Origin: Hespellia sp.
GTDB taxonomy: Bacteria > Bacillota > Clostridia > Lachnospirales > Lachnospiraceae
Assembly (NCBI GenBank): GCA_022790755.1
Contig: JAAVXR010000014.1
Coordinates: 1-64,000, forward strand
DNA length: 64,000 nt
Reading direction: 5' to 3'
Both the position numbers and the translations under genes were made by a program. The notes under the pieces were generated by a model that did not search any database, was not told the DNA's origin, and saw only the letters and a list, made by a program, of their open reading frames with translations. Below are positions 26,945 through 36,062 of this stretch, piece after piece. Numbering within the stretch: the stretch's first letter is position 1; the number at the start of each line of letters is the position of its first letter.

Positions 26945-27703
26945 ATGATAAAAGTATTATTGTATGGATGCAATGGGAAAATGGGACGAGTGATTACTGA
27001 GTTGGTGAAAAATGATGAAACGATGGAGCTGGTTGCAGGGGTAGACCAGTATACAGGTGTTCCAAATGACTATCCAGTTTTTGAAAGTATAGAGAAATGT
27101 GATGTTGTGGCGGATGTTGTGATTGATTTTTCCAATGCGCAAGCGGTAGATGCGTTGCTGGATTATTGTAAGGAAAAACGAGTTCCGGTGGTACTTTGTA
27201 CAACAGGACTTTCAGATGCGCAGCTTGGGAAGGTGGAGGAGATTGCCAAAGAGATAGCGGTACTGCGGTCTGCAAATATGTCACTGGGTATCAATTTGCT
27301 TTTGAAACTTCTTCAGAATGCGGCAAAAGTACTCGGGCCTGCGGGATATGATATTGAATTGGTGGAACGGCATCACAATCAGAAATTGGATGCGCCGAGC
27401 GGTACGGCGATTGCACTGGCAGATTCGGTAAATGATGCGTTGCAGAATGAATATTCTTATGTCTATGACAGAAGCCAGGTTCGGCAGAAACGAGATGCGA
27501 AAGAAATTGGGATTTCTGCGGTGCGTGGAGGAACAATCGTGGGACAACATGAAGTGATCTTTGCAGGTGTTGATGAAGTCATTGAATTCAAACATACGGC
27601 GTATTCCAGAAGTGTTTTTGGAAAAGGCGCGGTAGAAGCTGCAAAATATTTGGCGGGAAAACCAGCTGGAATGTACAATATGGCGGATGTTATTCAATTT
27701 TAG
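26945..27703 (+). CDS. dapB: 4-hydroxy-tetrahydrodipicolinate reductase
   Basis: NAD(P)H-dependent second enzyme of the lysine/diaminopimelate branch after dapA. Motifs are the dinucleotide loop YGCNGKMGRVI at the N-terminus, the catalytic segment VERHHNQKLDAPSGTA and the C-terminal VRGGTIVGQHEV. The start is at 26945 after GGAGG; the open frame continues upstream, but that part covers the dapA-dapB hairpin and is not protein-like. It has 252 residues, a normal length. The fbp start is 12 nt after its stop. Confidence 0.97.
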   Translation: MIKVLLYGCNGKMGRVITELVKNDETMELVAGVDQYTGVPNDYPVFESIEKCDVVADVVIDFSNAQAVDALLDYCKEKRVPVVLCTTGLSDAQLGKVEEIAKEIAVLRSANMSLGINLLLKLLQNAAKVLGPAGYDIELVERHHNQKLDAPSGTAIALADSVNDALQNEYSYVYDRSQVRQKRDAKEIGISAVRGGTIVGQHEVIFAGVDEVIEFKHTAYSRSVFGKGAVEAAKYLAGKPAGMYNMADVIQF

Positions 27704-27715
27704 AGAGGAAGTTTC

Positions 27716-29668
27716 ATGAAGAAATTAGAACAAAAGTATTTGGAACGGTTATCAGATCTGTATCCGACGATTGCAGCGGCTTCCACAGAGATCATTAACC
27801 TGGAGGCAATCTTGAATCTTCCAAAGGGAACGGAACATTTTTTGACGGACATCCACGGGGAATATGAGGCGTTTGCACACGTGCTGAAGAATGGTTCCGG
27901 CTCTGTACGGAGGAAAATCGACGACGTGTTTGGAAATCGGCTGAGCGTTCGGGATAAGCAGGCGCTGGCATCGCTTGTCTATTATCCAAAAGAAAGAATG
28001 GAGATTGTCAAGCGCACGGAGAGTAATATGGAGGATTGGTATAAGATCAATCTTTTCCGTCTGATTGAGTTGAGTAAACGATCCGCCAGCAAATATACTC
28101 GGTCCAAGGTTCGAAAGGCTCTGCCGAAGGATTTCGCCTATGTCATTGAAGAACTGATTACGGAAAAGGCGGATATGACGGACAAAGAGTCTTATTATAA
28201 TAAGATTATATCCACGATTATCCGAATCGGCAGTGCGGAGGAATTTATCTGTGAGATATCAGAACTGATTCAAAGGTTGGTGGTAGATCATCTACATATT
28301 GTAGGGGATATTTATGACAGGGGTCCTGGTCCGCATATTATTATGGATACGTTGATGTCGTATCATTCCGTAGATGTGCAGTGGGGGAATCATGATGTGC
28401 TCTGGATGGGAGCGGCAGCAGGGCAGAGAGGTTGCATCGCCAATGTCATTCGGATCTGTGCCCGGTATGGGAACCTGGATATCCTGGAGGACGGGTATGG
28501 AATCAACCTGCTTCCGTTGGCAACTTATGCGCTCAGAGTTTACGGGGAGGACCCCTGTACTTGCTTCGCATTAAAAGGGACGCAGCGTCCGGAGAAGGAA
28601 GAGCGGGAATTGAATCTGCGTCTGCACAAGGCGATTTCTATTATTCAGTTCAAGGTAGAAGGGCAAATTATAGCCCGCAATCCCCAGTTCCATCTGGAAA
28701 GTAGGAATTTGCTGGGATGCATTGACTATGAAAAAGGGACGATTCGAATCGGGGATGCGGAATATGAATTGTTAGATAAAAATTTCCCGACCGTTGATCC
28801 GGAACATCCCTATGAATTGACGGCAGAAGAAGAGGATATTATGGAACGTCTGGAAAAAGCGTTTCTCGGCTGCGAGAAGTTGCAGGCTCATATGCGTTTT
28901 CTTCTGGTAAAAGGCGGTCTGTATAAAGTATACAATAATAATCTTTTGTATCATGGTTGTGTGCCGCTGGATGAAAATGGAGAATTAAAAACGGTAGAGT
29001 TGTTCGGCAGAAGATACCGTGGACGCGAGTTATATGAAGCGCTGGAAAGCTATGTGAGAAAAGGCTTTTTTGCATTGGATGGTATGGAAAAGCAGCGTGG
29101 ACAGGATATGATGTGGTATATTTGGTTGCATCCAAATTCCCCACTGTTCGGTAAGGATAAGATGGCTACTTTTGAGAGGTATTTTCTTGCAGAAAAGGAA
29201 ACACACGTTGAAAAGAAAAATGCTTATTATCATTTACTGGAAGATGAAGAAGTGGTGGATCGTATTCTGAAGGCTTTTGGATTGCCATTGGAAGGCTCAC
29301 ACATCGTCAATGGTCATGTGCCGGTAAAACGTAAAAATGGAGAAAATCCTGTCAAATGTAGTGGGAAAGTCCTGGTAATTGACGGAGGATTTTCTCGTGC
29401 ATATCAGAAAGAGACCGGAATTGCAGGGTATACTTTAATTTATAATTCCTTTGGCCTTCTTCTGGTTGCACATGATCCTTTTGAATCCAAGGATCAAGCG
29501 GTCAGGAAGGAGAGCGACATTCATTCAGAAACTATGATTGTAAAAAGAGTCCTGGAGCGAAGGCTTGTGGGAAATACCGATGTTGGCCGTGAACTCAGAG
29601 AGCAGGTGCGCGATCTGGAAAATCTTCTGGAAGCTTATCGCAATGGTACAATCACAGAAAAAATATAA
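27716..29668 (+). CDS. fbp: Fructose-1,6-bisphosphatase class III
   Basis: Gluconeogenic enzyme producing fructose 6-phosphate, of the Firmicute-specific class III (FBPase_2) family. The 650-residue length is typical of this class. The metallophosphatase core is visible: HIVGDIYDRGPGPHIIMDTL and VQWGNHDVLWMGAAAG, later VNGHVPVK and LVIDGGFSRAYQKETGIAGYTL. It shares no similarity with class I FBPases. Placement 12 nt after dapB suggests co-transcription rather than a functional link. Confidence 0.96.
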   Translation: MKKLEQKYLERLSDLYPTIAAASTEIINLEAILNLPKGTEHFLTDIHGEYEAFAHVLKNGSGSVRRKIDDVFGNRLSVRDKQALASLVYYPKERMEIVKRTESNMEDWYKINLFRLIELSKRSASKYTRSKVRKALPKDFAYVIEELITEKADMTDKESYYNKIISTIIRIGSAEEFICEISELIQRLVVDHLHIVGDIYDRGPGPHIIMDTLMSYHSVDVQWGNHDVLWMGAAAGQRGCIANVIRICARYGNLDILEDGYGINLLPLATYALRVYGEDPCTCFALKGTQRPEKEERELNLRLHKAISIIQFKVEGQIIARNPQFHLESRNLLGCIDYEKGTIRIGDAEYELLDKNFPTVDPEHPYELTAEEEDIMERLEKAFLGCEKLQAHMRFLLVKGGLYKVYNNNLLYHGCVPLDENGELKTVELFGRRYRGRELYEALESYVRKGFFALDGMEKQRGQDMMWYIWLHPNSPLFGKDKMATFERYFLAEKETHVEKKNAYYHLLEDEEVVDRILKAFGLPLEGSHIVNGHVPVKRKNGENPVKCSGKVLVIDGGFSRAYQKETGIAGYTLIYNSFGLLLVAHDPFESKDQAVRKESDIHSETMIVKRVLERRLVGNTDVGRELREQVRDLENLLEAYRNGTITEKI

Positions 29669-29755
29669 TTTTTAGGAAATATTTCCCTTACATAATGAAA
29701 CGTGAAATGCAAATATTACTAACACAAGATTATTTATGGAAAGGGAGAAATAATA

Positions 29756-30079
29756 ATGAAGAAATTGAAAAAGTTTTTGGTAGTAGCCCTCTGTGTGTGC
29801 ATGGTAGCAAGTATGTCAGCCTGCGGGAGAAACGACGCCGATAATGGTTCCGGTACCAATACCACGAATGATGCAACGAATGGAACCACAAATGGAACCA
29901 ATAATAATAATGGAAATGGTGCTTTGGATGATGCGGTGGATGACGCGACAGACGGAGTGGATGATGCGGTAGATGATATTACGGATGATAATGGATCAAT
30001 CAATGACAATCGTAATAACGACACGATGGATAAAAATACACAAAATAACAATACAGATCGGGATCAGAACGAACGATAG
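29756..30079 (+). CDS. Small acidic low-complexity lipoprotein
   Basis: A 107-residue secreted lipoprotein of unknown function. A lysine-rich start and a hydrophobic stretch end in the lipobox MSAC. The mature part is almost entirely Asn/Thr/Gly/Asp, with a repeating acidic segment (DDAVDDATDGVDDAVDDITD) in the middle and an Asn/Asp/Arg-rich end. Similar short, strongly biased lipoproteins occur in Lachnospiraceae, but I know of no assigned function. The start follows AAAGGGAG, and a terminator follows the stop, so the gene is expressed on its own. Confidence 0.8.
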   Translation: MKKLKKFLVVALCVCMVASMSACGRNDADNGSGTNTTNDATNGTTNGTNNNNGNGALDDAVDDATDGVDDAVDDITDDNGSINDNRNNDTMDKNTQNNNTDRDQNER

Positions 30080-30087
30080 GAAAGACG

Positions 30088-30121
30088 ACAGGGGATATGC
30101 GGCAACGCAAACCCCTGTTTC
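30088..30121 (+). terminator. Terminator after the small lipoprotein gene
   Basis: ACAGGGG (30088-30094) pairs with CCCCTGT (30112-30118), with an inner TGCG/CGCA helix and a short T tail. Confidence 0.7.
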
Positions 30122-30192
30122 CATTTGAAGAATTTTTCTGTATATTCATCATATGGCAAAATATTTGAAACATGATATGCTAAGAAGAATAC

Positions 30193-30222
30193 TTGCCTTG
30201 CTATTTGCATTTATGATATGAT
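30193..30222 (+). promoter_or_regulatory. Possible promoter for hisA
   Basis: TTGCCT (30193-30198), 18-bp spacer, TATGAT (30217-30222), ending about 30 bp before the ATG. Confidence 0.4.
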
Positions 30223-30252
30223 ATTGCAGAAGAATTGGAAGGGAAATAAGAT

Positions 30253-31023
30253 ATGAGATTCAGACCTTGTATTGATATACATAATGGGAAAGTCAAACAG
30301 ATTGTGGGGGGCAGTCTCCAGGATGAGGGAGATAAGGCTCGGACGAATTTCTCGTCAGAGTTGGATGCTGCGTGGTATGCTGCACGGTATCGAAAAGATG
30401 GATTGGAAGGCGGACATATTATTTTGCTGAATCCAGTCTCTTCCCCGTATTACGAAGAGACAAGAAAACAGGCAGTCTCCGCCCTGCATGCGTTTCCAGG
30501 AGGTATGCATATAGGCGGTGGGATCACGGCGGAGAATGCAGAATATTATCTGAAAGAAGGAGCGAGCCATGTGATTGTTACATCCTACGTATTTCGGGAT
30601 GCACAGATCGAATGGAAACGTCTGAAACACCTGAAAGATGCGGTTGGAAAGGAACACTTGGTTTTGGATCTGAGCTGTCGCAAAAAGAGTGGGCAGTATT
30701 TTATTGTGACAGACCGCTGGCAAAAATTTACAGATGTCGTTTTGAACGAGGAAGTATTGGATCAATTGGCAGATGATTGCGATGAATTCCTAATTCATGG
30801 TGTGGACGTAGAAGGAAAATCTTCTGGTGTGGAGACTGAGCTGGTGCGTATGCTGGCAGGTTGGAGCAGAAAGCCGATCACTTATGCCGGGGGGATTGGA
30901 AGTTTGGAAGAATTGGAAAGGTTTCGCCAAATCAGCAAAGGAAAGTTGGATTATACGATTGGGAGTGCCCTGGATCTGTTTGGGGGCTCTATTCCCTATG
31001 AAATGGTTTCAAATGATAGTTGA
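30253..31023 (+). CDS. hisA: HisA isomerase of the eukaryote-like type
   Basis: Isomerises ProFAR to PRFAR in histidine synthesis. The 256-residue TIM barrel begins FRPCIDIHNGKVKQIVGGSLQDEG, which matches the eukaryotic-type HisA subfamily (RPCIDIHKGKVKQIVGS in plants and fungi) rather than the usual bacterial IPAIDLxxGxxVRL. Further segments are GGMHIGGGITAENA, LVLDLSCRKKSGQYFIVTDRW, FLIHGVDVEGKSSG and ITYAGGIGSLEEL. No other his gene is in the window, so it is detached from any his operon here. Function is confident; the subfamily assignment is by eye. Confidence 0.9.
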   Translation: MRFRPCIDIHNGKVKQIVGGSLQDEGDKARTNFSSELDAAWYAARYRKDGLEGGHIILLNPVSSPYYEETRKQAVSALHAFPGGMHIGGGITAENAEYYLKEGASHVIVTSYVFRDAQIEWKRLKHLKDAVGKEHLVLDLSCRKKSGQYFIVTDRWQKFTDVVLNEEVLDQLADDCDEFLIHGVDVEGKSSGVETELVRMLAGWSRKPITYAGGIGSLEELERFRQISKGKLDYTIGSALDLFGGSIPYEMVSNDS

Positions 31024-31109
31024 ACAAAACGGAAGATGGTGCTAGAATGTGGAATAGGTGAAATTTTTGAGACAAAAAGCGAACGTTCGAAACTCATCAG
31101 GAGGCGATT

Positions 31110-33683
31110 ATGGGTTTAATAGAGAAGATTTTTGGTACGCACAGTGAAAATGAATTGAAGCGTATTTATCCGATTGTAGATCACATTGAGTCATTGGAAT
31201 CGGAAATGCAGGCTTTGAGCGATGCGCAGCTTCGGGATAAGACAAGAGAATTTAAACAGCGTCTGTCGGAAGGGGAAACGTTGGATGATATACTGCCGGA
31301 AGCTTATGCGGCTGTGCGCGAGGCGTCGGTCAGAACTCTGGGGATGCGTCATTATCGAGTACAGTTGATTGGTGGTGTGATTCTGCATCAGGGACGAATC
31401 GCCGAGATGAAGACCGGAGAAGGAAAAACATTGGTTTCCACATTGCCAGCTTATTTGAATGCCTTAGAGGGAAAAGGGGTTCATGTTGTAACAGTGAATG
31501 ATTATTTGGCAAAACGTGATGCTCAATGGATGGGGCAGGTACATGAGTTCCTTGGTCTGACTGTGGGTGTCGTTCTCAACGAGATGGAGAATGAAGAGCG
31601 CCGCAAAGCCTATGATTGTGATATCACCTATGTCACCAACAACGAGTTAGGCTTTGACTATCTGCGGGATAATATGGTGGTTTATAAAAAGCAGCTGGTA
31701 CAAAGAGGGCTGAATTTTGCGATCATTGATGAGGTGGATTCGGTGTTGATTGACGAGGCCCGGACACCATTGATTATATCGGGACAGAGTGGGAAGTCTA
31801 CAAAGCTATATGAAGCTTGCGATATTTTGGCCCGTCAGTTGATAAAGGGGGAAGCGAGCGGAGAATTCTCTAAGATGAATGCGATTCTCGGTGAAGAGAT
31901 AGAAGAAACCGGCGATTTCATTGTCAATGAGAAGGAAAAGAACATCAATCTGACAGAGGATGGTGTCAAAAAGGTAGAAAAGTTCTTCCATATAGAGAAT
32001 CTTGCGGATGCGGAGAATCTTGAGATTCAGCATAATGTAATTTTAGCGCTTCGGGCACATCATCTGATGTTCCGAGATCAGGATTATGTGGTGACTCCGG
32101 ATGAGCAGGTTATGATCGTAGATGAATTTACGGGGCGTATTATGCCGGGACGGCGCTATTCAGACGGTCTGCACCAGGCGATAGAGGCCAAGGAACGCGT
32201 GAAGGTGAGACGTGAGAGTAAGACGCTTGCTACCATTACTTTCCAGAATTTGTTCAACAAATTCGAAAAGAAATGTGGAATGACGGGTACCGCCCTGACA
32301 GAGGAAAAAGAGTTTCGGGATATATACGGGATGGATGTCATCGAGATTCCTACAAATGAACCGGTGCAAAGGATAGATCTGGATGATGCAGTATATAAGA
32401 CCAAGAAAGAGAAGTATAAGGCTGTTGTTGAGGAAGTCAAAAAGGCGCATACATTCGGACAGCCGGTTTTAGTCGGTACGATTACCATTGAAGTATCTGA
32501 GTTGTTGAGCCGTATGCTGCGAAAGGAAGGTATTCAGCATAAAGTTCTGAATGCCAAGTTCCATGAGATGGAAGCGGAAATTGTGGCGGATGCGGGTCTA
32601 CATGGTGCGGTCACGATCGCGACGAACATGGCCGGTCGTGGTACGGATATTAAGTTGGATGAGGCGGCCAGAAAGGCGGGCGGACTTAAAATTATCGGTA
32701 CGGAGCGTCATGAGTCCAGACGTATTGATAACCAATTGCGTGGACGTTCCGGACGACAAGGAGATCCGGGAGAATCCCGTTTCTATATTTCCCTGGAAGA
32801 TGATTTGATGCGTCTGTTTGGTTCTGAACGTCTGATGGATATTTTCAATGCGCTAGGCGTGGAGGATGGAGAACAGATTGAGCACAAGATGCTATCTTCT
32901 GCGATTGAAAAGGCGCAAAAGAAAATTGAGAGCAATAACTTTGGAATCCGTAAGAACTTGCTGGAATATGACCAGGTGATGAATGAGCAGAGGGAGATTA
33001 TCTACGCCGAGAGACGACAGGTGTTGGACGGTGAGAGCATGCGGGATTCCATATATCATATGATTACAGATTATGTGGAAAATCTCGTGGATCATTGTGT
33101 TTCTCCAGATTTGGATACGGAAGAGTGTGATTTGAAAGAATTGGAAGTTAGTTTGAAAAATACGATTCCAATGCTGCAGATGCCGACCACACAGGAAGTG
33201 CAAAAGCTTCAACAAAAAGAACTCAAACATTTGCTAAAAGAACGTGCAGTGAAAGCCTATGAGACAAAAGAAGCAGAGTTCCCGGAGGGAGAACATCTCC
33301 GTGAAATCGAGCGGGTGATTCTCCTGAAAGTGATTGACGCAAAATGGATGGATCATATTGACGATATGGATCAGTTACGCCAGGGGATTGGCCTACAGGC
33401 ATATGGGCAGAGAGATCCGCTTGTAGAGTACAAGATGCTGGGTTATGATATGTTTGGTGCTATGACGAACTCCATTACGGAGACGACGGTGCGGACACTG
33501 TTCCATGTAAGAATTGAACAAAAGGTAGAACGGGAACAGGTTGCGAAAGTGACTGGAACGAACAAGGATGAGAGTGCTGCAAGGACACCGAAGAAGAGAG
33601 AAGAAAAGAAGATCTATCCGAACGATCCATGCCCCTGCGGAAGCGGCAAGAAATATAAACAATGCTGCGGCCGTAAAGGATAA
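31110..33683 (+). CDS. secA: Preprotein translocase ATPase SecA
   Basis: The motor ATPase for Sec-dependent export. At 857 residues it has all expected parts. These are Walker A MKTGEGKT near residue 100, [19 protein letters not shown], the [16 protein letters not shown] Walker B/DEAD-like motif, [12 protein letters not shown], and [13 protein letters not shown]. The C-terminal zinc-binding SEC-C motif is [13 protein letters not shown]. It follows hisA with an 86-nt gap and precedes prfB by under 30 nt, the common Firmicute order secA-prfB. The start follows AGGAGG. Confidence 0.98.
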   Translation: MGLIEKIFGTHSENELKRIYPIVDHIESLESEMQALSDAQLRDKTREFKQRLSEGETLDDILPEAYAAVREASVRTLGMRHYRVQLIGGVILHQGRIAEMKTGEGKTLVSTLPAYLNALEGKGVHVVTVNDYLAKRDAQWMGQVHEFLGLTVGVVLNEMENEERRKAYDCDITYVTNNELGFDYLRDNMVVYKKQLVQRGLNFAIIDEVDSVLIDEARTPLIISGQSGKSTKLYEACDILARQLIKGEASGEFSKMNAILGEEIEETGDFIVNEKEKNINLTEDGVKKVEKFFHIENLADAENLEIQHNVILALRAHHLMFRDQDYVVTPDEQVMIVDEFTGRIMPGRRYSDGLHQAIEAKERVKVRRESKTLATITFQNLFNKFEKKCGMTGTALTEEKEFRDIYGMDVIEIPTNEPVQRIDLDDAVYKTKKEKYKAVVEEVKKAHTFGQPVLVGTITIEVSELLSRMLRKEGIQHKVLNAKFHEMEAEIVADAGLHGAVTIATNMAGRGTDIKLDEAARKAGGLKIIGTERHESRRIDNQLRGRSGRQGDPGESRFYISLEDDLMRLFGSERLMDIFNALGVEDGEQIEHKMLSSAIEKAQKKIESNNFGIRKNLLEYDQVMNEQREIIYAERRQVLDGESMRDSIYHMITDYVENLVDHCVSPDLDTEECDLKELEVSLKNTIPMLQMPTTQEVQKLQQKELKHLLKERAVKAYETKEAEFPEGEHLREIERVILLKVIDAKWMDHIDDMDQLRQGIGLQAYGQRDPLVEYKMLGYDMFGAMTNSITETTVRTLFHVRIEQKVEREQVAKVTGTNKDESAARTPKKREEKKIYPNDPCPCGSGKKYKQCCGRKG

Positions 33684-33710
33684 TAAAATAAAATGAAAGA
33701 GGTGAAAAAG

Positions 33711-34818
33711 GTGGTTTTACTGGATGAATTAAAAACAGAATTGATGGCGTACGAGGAACCGCTGAAAGAATTGAGGGATTCACTTTAACCTTCCTGGAAA
33801 GAGAGAGCAGATCGAAGAGCTGGAGAGAAGAATAGAGGAGCCCGGCTTCTGGGATCGCCCCGAAGAATCTCAGCATACGATGCGCAAGTTGAAGGGGCTC
33901 CAGGAGTTTGTAAAAAGAATAGAAGACTTAACCGGATCCTACGAGGACATGGAGCTATTCATTGAAATGAGTATAGAAGAGGGCGATGAGAGCGCAGTGG
34001 AAGAGATTCAGGAGGATTTGAATGTCTTCCAGAATGCGTTCGAGGAGTTGCGTATTCAAACGCTCTTGTCGGGAAGATATGACGGAAGTAATGCAATCGT
34101 AACATTGCATGCCGGAGCCGGGGGGACAGAATCCTGTGATTGGGCAGGAATGTTGTACCGCATGTATAGCCGTTGGGCAGAAAAGAAAGGATTTTCTGTG
34201 GATGTTTTGGATGTTCTGGACGGAGATGTGGCTGGCCTCAAAGCGGTCACATTTGAAGTGGAAGGAACCAATGCGTATGGGTATTTGAAGGCGGAGAAAG
34301 GTGTGCATCGTCTGGTGCGTATCTCCCCCTTCAATGCGGCGGGTAAGCGACAGACTTCGTTTGCTTCCTGTGATGTGATACCGGACATTGAAGAAGAGGT
34401 TGATATTGAGATTAATGAAGATGACCTGCGGGTGGACACGTATCGTGCGGGAGGCGCCGGCGGGCAGCATATCAACAAGACGTCTTCTGCGGTCCGAATC
34501 ACGCATCTGCCGACTGGAATTGTCGTGCAATGTCAAAATGAGCGTTCTCAGCATATGAACAAAGACAAGGCGATGCAGATGTTGAAGTCCAAGTTGTATA
34601 TTCTCAAGCAGCAGGAACAGGCGGATAAGATGTCGGATATCCGGGGTGAAGTCAAGGAGATCGGATTTGGCAATCAGATTCGGTCTTATGTCATGCAGCC
34701 ATATACGATGGTCAAAGATCACAGAACGAATATGGAGACAGGAAATGTTTCAGCAGTGATGGACGGGGATCTCGATCTGTTTATCAATGCATATTTAAAA
34801 GCAGAACAAAAGCAATAG
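33711..34818 (+). CDS. prfB: Peptide chain release factor 2 (programmed +1 frameshift)
   Basis: Terminates translation at UGA and UAA. The first 25 codons run from a GTG at 33711 (MVLLDELKTELMAYEEPL) to CTT at 33783-33785, where an in-frame TAA follows. Reading resumes in the +1 frame at 33787 (NLPGKREQIEELERR) and runs to 34818, giving 368 residues, the normal RF2 size. The stop-recognition motif SPF (RISPFNAAGKR) and GGQ (AGGAGGQHINKT, near residue 250) are present. GTG 33711 has AGAGGTGA five bases upstream; the in-frame ATG at 33693 has no such site. A simple gene caller would start at 33880 and lose the N-terminus. Confidence 0.93.
33774..33789 (+). promoter_or_regulatory. Programmed +1 frameshift site of prfB with a UAA stop
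   Basis: The frame-0 codons are AGG GAT TCA CTT TAA, then C. The layout matches the classic RF2 site AGG GGG TAT CTT TGA C, with the internal Shine-Dalgarno-like AGG in the same place and the CTT slippery codon. The stop is TAA instead of TGA. UAA is also read by RF1, so regulation by RF2 level alone would be weaker. Confidence 0.92.
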
Positions 34819-34833
34819 GAAAAGGAGAAAGAT

Positions 34834-36051
34834 ATGGTAAACATTGCAGTATTAGGGTACGGTACAGTTGGATCAGGTGTGGTGGAAGTGATCAATACGA
34901 ACGGCGCACGGATCAATCAGAGAGTTGGAGATGAGATCCATGTGAAATACGTGTTGGATCTGCGGGATTTCCCGGAAGATCCGGTGCAGGAAAAGATCGT
35001 ACATGATTTTGATATCATTTTAAATGATCCGGAGATTCAGATAGTGGTGGAAGTAATGGGAGGTATCGAGCCTGCCTATACGTTTGTAAAGAAATCACTG
35101 CAGGCCGGAAAGAGTGTTGCGACTTCTAACAAAGCGCTGGTTGCGAAACACGGAGCAGAGTTATTATCAATTGCAAAGGATCAGCAGATTAATTTCCTTT
35201 TTGAGGCGAGTGTCGGCGGTGGCATTCCGATTATTCGTCCTTTGAATTCCTCTCTGACTGCAGATGAGATTGAGGAAATCAGCGGAATACTGAACGGAAC
35301 CACGAATTATATGATGACAAAAATGTTCTATGAAGGCGCAGACTATGATGCTGTACTGAAAGAAGCACAGGATAATGGGTTTGCGGAACGTAACCCGGAA
35401 GCGGACGTGGAGGGATACGATGCCTGCCGCAAGATTGCGATTTTAGCCTCACTGATTTCTGGTCGTCAGGTAGATTTTGAGGATATCTACACGGAAGGAA
35501 TTACAAAGATTACAACGGAAGATATGGCTTATGCAAAAGAAATGGGAATGACGATCAAGTTGCTCGCGTCTTGCAAGAGAACGGATGACCGTCTGTGTGC
35601 AATTGTGGCTCCATATTTGGTGGGTCAGGAGCATCCTCTTTACAGTGTCAATGGTGTATTCAACGCAATTTTCGTGCATGGAAACGTTCTGGGAGACGCG
35701 ATGTTCTATGGCAGCGGCGCAGGAAAGCTTCCGACGGCCAGCGCCGTGGTGGCTGATGTTGTGGACGCAGCGAAACATCTGCACCGAAATATTATGACGA
35801 TGTGGAAGAGTGATAAATTGGAATTTCAACCAGTTTCTGATACAAAGAAGAAGTTTTTTGTGCGGATCAGTGGTGATGCAGATGCGTTAAAGGCACATCT
35901 GGAGAGTAAATTTGGACCGGTTGAGATTGTGCATGCAGCAGGTGTAGAGGGAGAATTTGGATTTATAACCGGGGTGATCTCTGAAGGAGAGTATGAGGAG
36001 AATGCAAAAGAATTCCCGGGTATTTTGCACAGAATCCGTATGGAAGGATAG
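34834..36051 (+). CDS. hom: Homoserine dehydrogenase
   Basis: Reduces aspartate semialdehyde to homoserine for threonine and methionine synthesis. The 405-residue protein has an NAD(P)-binding start (VLGYGTVGSGVVEVI), the catalytic domain (KALVAKHGAELL, FEASVGGGIPIIRPL, ISGILNGTTNYMMTKM, NPEADVEGYDACRKIAILA) and a C-terminal ACT domain (KKFFVRISGDADALKAHLE) for feedback control. The start follows AAGGAG. It is followed after 11 nt by apgM, a frequent pair in Clostridia. Confidence 0.97.
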   Translation: MVNIAVLGYGTVGSGVVEVINTNGARINQRVGDEIHVKYVLDLRDFPEDPVQEKIVHDFDIILNDPEIQIVVEVMGGIEPAYTFVKKSLQAGKSVATSNKALVAKHGAELLSIAKDQQINFLFEASVGGGIPIIRPLNSSLTADEIEEISGILNGTTNYMMTKMFYEGADYDAVLKEAQDNGFAERNPEADVEGYDACRKIAILASLISGRQVDFEDIYTEGITKITTEDMAYAKEMGMTIKLLASCKRTDDRLCAIVAPYLVGQEHPLYSVNGVFNAIFVHGNVLGDAMFYGSGAGKLPTASAVVADVVDAAKHLHRNIMTMWKSDKLEFQPVSDTKKKFFVRISGDADALKAHLESKFGPVEIVHAAGVEGEFGFITGVISEGEYEENAKEFPGILHRIRMEG

Positions 36052-36062
36052 GGAAAATTAGG

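Noticed and set aside
31079-31091. CGAACGTTCG near secA as a LexA/SOS box
   Set aside because: The Gram-positive box needs four bases between CGAAC and GTTCG; here there are none, and secA is not an SOS gene.
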